64,000 nt of DNA from Amyelois transitella (lineage: Eukaryota; Arthropoda; Insecta; Lepidoptera; Pyralidae), in contig NC_083508.1 of assembly GCF_032362555.1 (NCBI RefSeq), forward strand, positions 1,951,001 to 2,015,000, read 5' to 3'. The translations under genes and the position numbers were made by a program. How positions within the stretch are numbered: the stretch's first letter is position 1; each line of letters begins with the position of its first letter. Below are positions 26,101 to 35,100 of the stretch, in pieces. Below the pieces are notes generated by a model. That model was not told where the DNA came from. It ran no database searches and saw only the letters and a list, made by a program, of their open reading frames with translations.

Positions 26101-29100
26101 TTATCGGCCAGGTACAATGACGATGATTCAGTACGTTAACTTTTTAAACTACAAGTTACTCGGCAAGCGTTTTTTTTTTATTTTTATTTAAACGTTTTCA
26201 TACTGTATTTAGATTTAAGAAAACTTATAAACGTCTGTTTGATGTAATGTTATACCAAATGTGTCTTTTGTATGTAACATAACAAGGAACAACTTGGTAC
26301 ACTTGCAAAGAATTATGAGTATGAAACCATGGTACTTATGATAAACATGTTATTGGCAAAAATAGTCAACTTAGGCAATTGGGTAATATCGTCTCTTATC
26401 TCTCTTATCAGGGAGATGAGTAGTTCCGTGTAGGCTGTTTAAAAGGTTCAGAATTAAACGGGGAAAACATATAATTTAATATTAATTTTTGACCAGAAAG
26501 AAAGGTATCAAAAGTGTATCGTGTGAGATGACGTTTGTTGACAAGGAGGCTGCCAAAGGAGCTTTCCATTAGTGTGACTAAACTAGCTGAATATAAATTT
26601 TTAGGAAAGATATCTAATTCCTGAAAGTCAGAGGGGTTAGTGCGAGTTTTACTCGGTCAAACGCGTCGAGCAAAGTAAACGCGAGTTTGTATGGAGTTGC
26701 ATTAATGCCATCGCGTTACCACTAGATGGCGCTGATCAAATCACATAAAAATTCGCGTATACATACTTGCTCGATGCCAGGAGGCGCCCGCCTCGATGCT
26801 GATTCCTGACGTGGTGCCAGACATCTGATGACAACCCCGACCTTGCTCGATGCGTAAACTGGCACTAACCCCTCAGGTCAAGAATGCCGCAAACGGGCGA
26901 GCTTGAATGAAAATTCAAAAAAAAAAAATTCAAATTCGAAATTTTTATTCATTATTATAGGATACTTCATATCACTTGATAATTGTCAAAACGTATGGTT
27001 TAACAATATTGGTTGACGTCAAATTGGAAAAGAGGCGGTTCTTTTAAATTAACAAAATGTTAAATAATGTAAGATAGTGATAGTGAGTAATTGTAAAGAT
27101 TACTTGTTAATAGACTGATAACAAGCAATAATGTTGTCTTCGGACAATTCACTGATAGGCGTGTGAATCATATGTTTAATTGATTGCATGGGCGATTCCA
27201 AGTACTTACGTTATCTTTAAGTTCAATTGCCAATAAATTTTATTGATAAATAAAACTAAAACGTATACTGCATTTTATAAAATCAGCTGTTTGTCCGCCC
27301 AATTTCAGTGACTAAGGTAATTCTAATGAATAAATTTATAATCGCGAGAGAACCAGCTTATCAGGCACTCGATGTGTTACCATGGATCAATATGGGCTGA
27401 GTTCCCCTGTAAAGGTAGCGGAGGTCAGACAGGAGTGGTTTCGTGTAAAAACCAGACTTACCCAAACCAGGATTGTGGTCATAATACGGTTACCCCAGGT
27501 TTCTTTCCAGGGAGGAGGGGATGCAACTGAGGTTAACGCCAAAAGGATTATTTATTTATTTATTTTTTAATGGAAGTCTTACAGTCTAATTTATATGATA
27601 TATATGTAATTATAATTATGGATAAGATACAACTAGCTTATACCCGCAGCTTCGTCTGCGCGAATTTAGCGCCATCTACACGCGCCAATTGAGCGCTACC
27701 TACATGCGCGTATTTAACGCCATCTGCAAAAGAATATAGGTTTTTACCAGGGTTGAAAAGTACCCTGTGTCCTTCTCCAGACTCTTAATTATATAAACGC
27801 GACTCTTAATTATATAAATTTCAAGAAAATTGGTTCAGTAGATAACGCGTTAAGAGACAACAAACAAAAGATTTCCGCATTATTATATAAATTGGGATAG
27901 ATTCCATCAACGCTACACTTATCACACAGTAATATCTAGTATACCCATTTAATAAATAATTTATTACCAACCAAACAATTGAGCGTAACAAAAAAAAAAT
28001 TGGGTTAGATGTCCATAGCAACAGCCTGCTTTAAAATCTGAACACTGTCATGTTAGCGGAGCTCCAGTCAGAAACTTGTATTTAAATATAATAATCACGC
28101 CACCCAACAGGTTTATACTAGCCGGCTTTAAAACCAATAAGCTCATCGTGTATAAAATAAACCGGTACAACTAACAATCGCATCTGGAATTCAACCTTGA
28201 CAGTACCGCGTTACGTCTGTTAGAATTAGATTATAAAATTCGCGCGTTGTGACTCACGCGCATGTGATAACACGGCTATCGACATGCGTTACGTTAATAT
28301 GACATATTATAAACTGACACATTATTAACATACATGGATTATGTAGAAAAAATAACATACACGAATTATGTAGCCTCAAAAGCTTTAAATTGTAAAAAAA
28401 TGTAATCGTTATAGATTCTATGTTAATTACCACGAAATTGTGACATAATAAAACAGCTGAACGTGGCCTTTCAGTCTTTTCAAGACTGTGGTCTCTGTCT
28501 ACCCAACAGGGAATATAGACGTGATTATATGTGTGCATGCATGTATGTACAAAAGGTACCAAAAGACCTCTCTCTGGGGTCGTGTACATTTTACACGTAT
28601 CAACATAATAATAATTTAACTATATGGGAGGTAGAAGAAACTATGAACTATAACTATGAACATCTCATGCTTCCTCTACGCTCATATATGATTGATATAT
28701 CCTGCTAATATTATAAATGCGAAAGTTTGTGAGTATGTCAGTATGGATGTTTGTTACTCTTTCATGCAAAAACTACTGAACCGATTGAACGATGAAATTT
28801 GGTATGTAGGTAGCTGAAGATCCAGAATAACATATAGGCTACGTTTTATCCCGGAGTTCCCGCGGGATTGGTCACGCGTACGAAGTCACGGCCACTAGTG
28901 TCGTATATACTAGACAATTATGGGTGCTCAGAATGTTACCATTTTTTAAGAAGAACTGCGTCCATAGATTCTCGAACCTTCTTCTAAGCTGTTTCGTTAA
29001 ACTCTTCTGGGCTTTTAAATAGCTATTAATATGAATTATTTGTCCACAGTTTCATTATGTTCAACCAGTATCGGATACCTCGCGAGAACCTTCTGAACAG

Positions 29101-32100
29101 AACGGCTGACGTCACAGAAGACGGCGTTTATGAAAGCTCCTTCTCCGATCCCTCCAAGATATTGGGAGCCGCGCTTGAGAATCTATCAGCAGGTATTACA
29201 TTTAAATTATCCTCTAGTGTCGGCTATTATAGTGCCGTGTGGTTTCCGGCACCATTAGAAAAGAGAGAATAGGATCACTCCATCTCTTTCCCACGGATGT
29301 CGTAAAAGGCGACTAAGGGATAGGCTTACAAACTTGGGATTCCTTTAGGGACTCTTTTAGGCGATAGAATAGCAACCTGTCACTATTTCAATCTCAATTC
29401 TATCATTAAGCCAAACAGCTAAACGTGGCCTATCAGTCTTTTTAAGACTGTTGGCTCTGTCTACCCCGCAAGGGATATGGACGTGATTATATGTATGTAT
29501 TATCCTTTAAACGAATTTCAACAAAAAAATATAAGTTAAATATGTATAGTTACGAATAGAAAATGTTTAGACCTTGGAATGCTGAAATAAAAATGTGCTT
29601 GTTGCTAAAGCTTAATCTTTCAGTCTGGCGCGCTTACGATGTAAATTTATCTATACTGAAAGTATGAAAAAAATAATATATATGTAATAAGTGAAACAAT
29701 TGCCAAGTTGTTGCTCTGTAAAGAGAAATTTATTTTACAGAAAACGTGTCACAAATCATCTACCATACACATTTTAATAAACTTAACATATTTTAAAGAA
29801 ATACAATGCAGATACTAACCTGTAAAGAGAAACAACATTAAATGCTATTGCTTCAAACAATCTTATTTATTTATAGTTTTTTATTAGTTAACTTATTAGT
29901 AAGTAATTAATTAAGTGTAATCTCCATATTAGACAATCCAGACTAATCCTGCGTTTGCCGTCACCACAGATAATATATGGAGAAAGCGCGGTAAATTTAA
30001 ATGACGAACCAAAGAGTTTCATTTACATATATACATTCAGTCAGAAAAGTATCGGGAATGGATTATTTATTTATGGTTCCAAATTCAAATTTTTGTTTTT
30101 TTTGTTGTTGTTAGATTGGCACAACTGTTTTCCATTTTGGCGCGGAGTTTGAGTTGCATCTGTTGTTTACATTAAATACAGTGCTATTTTTAGTTATATC
30201 ATATCTAGTGTGTATTGCTAATTTCATAATGGATAAAAACATCGAACAAAGAGTTTGTCTTAAATTTTGCATTGCCAATGGAATATCGTGTTCGGAGTCA
30301 CTGAAAATGTTACAGAAGGCTTACGGTGAATCGACTTTATCAAAAACTCGTGCTTATGAGTGGTACAAAGCGTTCAAAAGCGGTCGAGATGTGATGGAAG
30401 ATTGCCTCGCTCTGGTAGGCCATCAACGTCTGCAACTGAAGTTAACATCGCAAAAGTGAAGGAAATAGTGACTGAAAATCCTCATTCAACTTTGAGAGAG
30501 ATAGCCACCGAACTTTCTGTATCTCACGAGTCGATCCGTACCATTTTAACTAATAATTTGGGTATGAAACATGTTGCCGCTCGGCTAGTCCCAAAAGACC
30601 TGAATTTTTTTCAAAAACTCAATCGCATGAGAGTCGCTGAGGACATGCTAGAACGAGTCAATTCCGACCCAACATTCATGAAACGCATTGTTACTGGTGA
30701 CGAGACGTGGGTTTACGAGTTTGACATGCAAACTAGTCAACAAGCTTCGGAGTGGCGCCTTCCAACTGAACCGAAACCGAAAAAACCACGCCAAAGTCGT
30801 TCAAAAGTCAAAGTCATGTTGACTGTTTTCTTTGACTATCGCGGTGTTGTGCACTCGGAATTCTTGCCGGAAGGTCAAACGGTAAATAAGGAATATTATT
30901 TGAGTGTTATGCGGCGTTTAAGAGAGCAAATCCGACGAAAAAGGCCAGATTTGTGGAAAGAAAATTCTTGGATTTTGCACCATGATAATGCACCTTCGCA
31001 CAAGGCCATCATTGTGAACGAATTTTTAACCAAACACTCAACAAATACCATCGAGCAATCACCATATTCACCAGATATGGCTCCAGCCGACTTTTTTCTT
31101 TTTCCTAAACTCAAATTACCACTTCGTGGCACCCGTTTTCAATCGGTAGAAGACATAAAAGAGAATTCGCGGCGAGAACTGACCTCAATTCCGGAAACAG
31201 CGTTTAAAAAATGTTTTGATGATTGGATTATTCGTTGGCGTAAGTGTATCGTTTCTAAAGGAGCATATTTTGAAGGTGATAAAATAAATTTGGATGAATA
31301 ACAAACAGTTTGTGTATTATTGATCTTTTCCTGCTACTTTCTTGACAGAGTAGTATAATATATAATTTAAATAATTTAATATATAATTTTACGAATTTTA
31401 AGACATTTGGCACTTTTAATACCTTTCACAGCAGTGCAGATATAAAAATTTATGTATGCAACCAAAAGAAAATCGTCTCAAAAGTCCTTATTAATTTTCC
31501 ATAGTCCTCATCAAATAATTCTATTTTTGAACTAACGTTATTCTTCTTCTTTCCCAGGTCGCATCGGCATAATGCAAGAGAGTTGCAATTCTATATCTAG
31601 CGTAGTGGCCATAGCGATCAGATACGCCGCCTCGCGCAAACAGTTCTCCGAGCGGGACGAAGAGATACCCCTGATCGAGTACGAGCTGCATGTTAGTCGC
31701 GTTTACATGTCACACACACGCACACACACATACACACACACACACATACACACACACACACACACGTACCCATAGATACACACACGCACCCACAGACACA
31801 CACACGCACACACCGACAAACACGCACACACCGACACACACACGCACCCACAGACACACACACGCACACACACACCTTTGATGGATAGATAATTCATTTG
31901 AAATACCTATACAAACACACACTCGCTTTCTCAGTCTGCCGCTACCATAAAACACGCTCTTACTCTTTTTGTTTCTTTTATTTTGGAAAAATTACGCACT
32001 TTAGAAATAGAGAGTAAGCCTCAAAAATCTATTCCCTTCATTAAGAAATAAACAGTTTCAAAAAGATTCTTACAAACATGACATGAAAAATAATTTGCTA

Positions 32101-35100
32101 ATTACAACTCTTCATACTTACCTACTTATTAATTTTTCATTTCATAGAAAATGCTGTACATCTTTTTTCAGCAATGGCGTCTTTTCGGCTACGTAGCTGC
32201 CGCTGTGGTTTTCAAGTTATACATAGAGAGTTTCACGAGGACCTATATTCACATTGTGGAGAAGTCCAATGCCGGTCTAAAAGTGGACAATTTGGTAAGA
32301 TAAATTTTTAATAAGAATTACCCCCTTTTTGAGAATGAGTGTGAGTAATTATCTTATTGTTTGTCCCTTGGGATCTTTATGGTCAGGATTCACGAGTGCA
32401 AAAAGTAGGTAATTATAATAAAAAATATGCATTAACTCCAGACACAATTCAGTGAACTGAGGAAACAGGAAATCCTGAACTGAGTTTGAATTAAAATCGT
32501 AATTTTTTTCCTTAAATAACAGCGTTTAATTGCTCTTACAAAGGTTTATAAGAAAATACCACCCAACCCTTTCGTAGATATTAATAAATATCGTCCTAAT
32601 GATTTGGTAACCATTCCAGAACGGGTCCTATCAACAGGGGTACGATTGAGGCCACTTTGTGTGATATTTGCTTTTGCGTGGGACCTAGTCTATGTTCCTA
32701 CCTAAGGTCTATTCTGTATCTGTGCCAAATTTCTTGAATATCAGTCCAGTAGTTTTTGAGTTTATTTGTTACAAATATACATATATTTTCTCTTTATGTA
32801 GTGTGGATTTATCTGAGCCCCCGACCGTACGCAAGATGGCTTCTATCACCGATGCTAGAGAAAAAAAATCTTATATATAAAATTCTCGTGTCACATCACA
32901 ATGTTCGTTACCGTACTGCTCCGAAACGGCTTGACCGATTCTCATGAAATTTAACTTGAACTGCTAACATTTTATTTTTCATACCCCTTAATGATAAGGG
33001 TTGTCCACCCTTAACATTTTTTTTTACTACAAATTAAAAATTATTTATATAACAAAACAACGTTTGTCGGGACAGCTGGAATAATATATAATATACTAGC
33101 GACTCGCCCCGGCTTCGCACGGGTGCAAAATTCGGAAAAAATTATACATAAAAACCTTCCTCTTGAATCACTCTACCTGTTACAAAGAACCGCATCAAAA
33201 TCCATTGCGTCATTTTAAAGATTTAAGCATACAGACAAACAGACTAAAATAGGGGACTTTGTTTTATACTATGTAGTGATTGATCTTTGTCAGGGTTGTC
33301 CAACCTTAAAATTTTTTTTTAGCTAGAAATTAAAAATTATTTATTATGGCAAAACAACGTTTGTCGGGACAGTTGGAATAATATAAAGAATATTGATCTT
33401 CGTCAGAGCGAGGCGGTGTCGGAGATCCACGCGATGGTGTCGTGCTGCAAGCCGCTGCTGACGTGGAGCACCCTGGCCGCCGCGCAGCAGTGCCGGGAGG
33501 CCTGCGGCGGGCACGGGTACCTTAAGGTGACGCCATAGAATTATTAGCGTTGATGTACAGAACTGATACTCATTGTGTGTCACCACTTAACTTAATACCT
33601 CACCTCATTTAATCTCGTGAATCTAATAAAAGATTATTAATTGTTAACATGTACCTTTTAGCGCGGAATGCAACATATTTTTTATACTGTCTTCGCATCG
33701 TGCAAATACGAAATTTCAGTCAATTTCACTCATGACAAATGTTAATTAGATAAGTACATAGTTTATTCATTCAAATTAAGTAGTTACAGTGGCAAACTAA
33801 TGAGGCAATTATTAATAATAATCTATTTCACCGTGTGGTTCCAAGCTCTTGTGATCTTTCCCATGGGTGTCGTTAAAGGTGTCTAAGGACTATAAGCTGG
33901 TAATATTTGGCGATGTCCTAGCATCCTGTCACTACTTGGATCTCAATTCTATCATTAAACCAAGCAACCAAAACCAGCTGAATGTGGCGTTTGAGTCTTT
34001 TCAAGACTGTTGGCCTAGTCTACAAGGGATACAGACTTGATTATATGTATACATACATGCATATGGTCACGTCTATATCCCCTGCGGGGTAGACAGAGCC
34101 AACAGTCTTGAAAAGACTGAATGGCCACGTTCAGCTATTTGGCTTAATGATAGAAATGAGATTCAAAAAGTGATAGGTTGCTCGCACATAGCCTAAAAAA
34201 AGAATCCCAAGTTTGTAAGCCTTTCCCTTAGTCGCCTTTTACGACATCCATGGTAAAGAGATGGAGTGGTCCTATTCTTTTTTGTATTGGTACCGGGTAC
34301 CACATTACGGTATATTACGTTGACCTCTGAATCTTACGCGTCGCTTTTCCGCCGGCCGGGGTGATATGACGTATTTAGGATCGTGGATTTTGACACTTTA
34401 ATTTTTTTTCGTACTTTCTGAAATATGAATCGATATTTTTCTTTTAACATTTTTAAATATCCTTTAGATGAGTACACTTAACAGTTAAATTTATGCAGGT
34501 GAATTTAAATACACCCTGTATGTATGTTTGTATGTATCTATTTCAGAGCGCAAACCTAGGCGAGATCCGGAGCAATCACGAACCGACTGTCACGTACGAG
34601 GGAGACAACAACGTGTTGTCTCAACAGTCTGGCAACTGGTTGCTGAGGCAGTACCACGCGGCGACCACTAGTCAACCTCTAGACACACCTCTGAGGACTG
34701 TCGCCTTTCTGGGATGCCATGAGGAGATCATGAATAGAAGGTTCCGGTGTGGGCGGGCGAGTGAACTGAAATGTCCCAAATGTAAGTCATTTACTTACAT
34801 TATTTGGTGGTGTTATTTTATGATCTTGGCAATTGGTTGCTAAGGCAGTACCACGCGGCGACCACTAGTCAACCGCTGGACACTCCTCTGAGGACTGTCG
34901 CCTTTCTGGGATGCCATGAGGAGATCATGAATAGAAAGTTCCGATGTAGGCAGACGAGTGAACTGAAATGTCCCAAATGTAAGTCTTACATTATTTGGTG
35001 GTGTTATTTTATTATTTGGTGGTATTATTTTATGATGTTGGCAACTGGTTGCCAAGGCAGAACCACGCGGCGGCAACTAGTCAACCGCTGGACACACCTC

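Noticed and set aside
25885..26191. Two overlapping plus-strand frames of 84 and 68 codons
   Set aside because: They lie in ACOX3 intron 5 without splice sites, motifs or consistent codon bias, and they overlap each other.
31690..31955. Several overlapping 60-81-codon open frames on both strands
   Set aside because: They are translations of the CA/TG microsatellite and have no biased codon use or motif.
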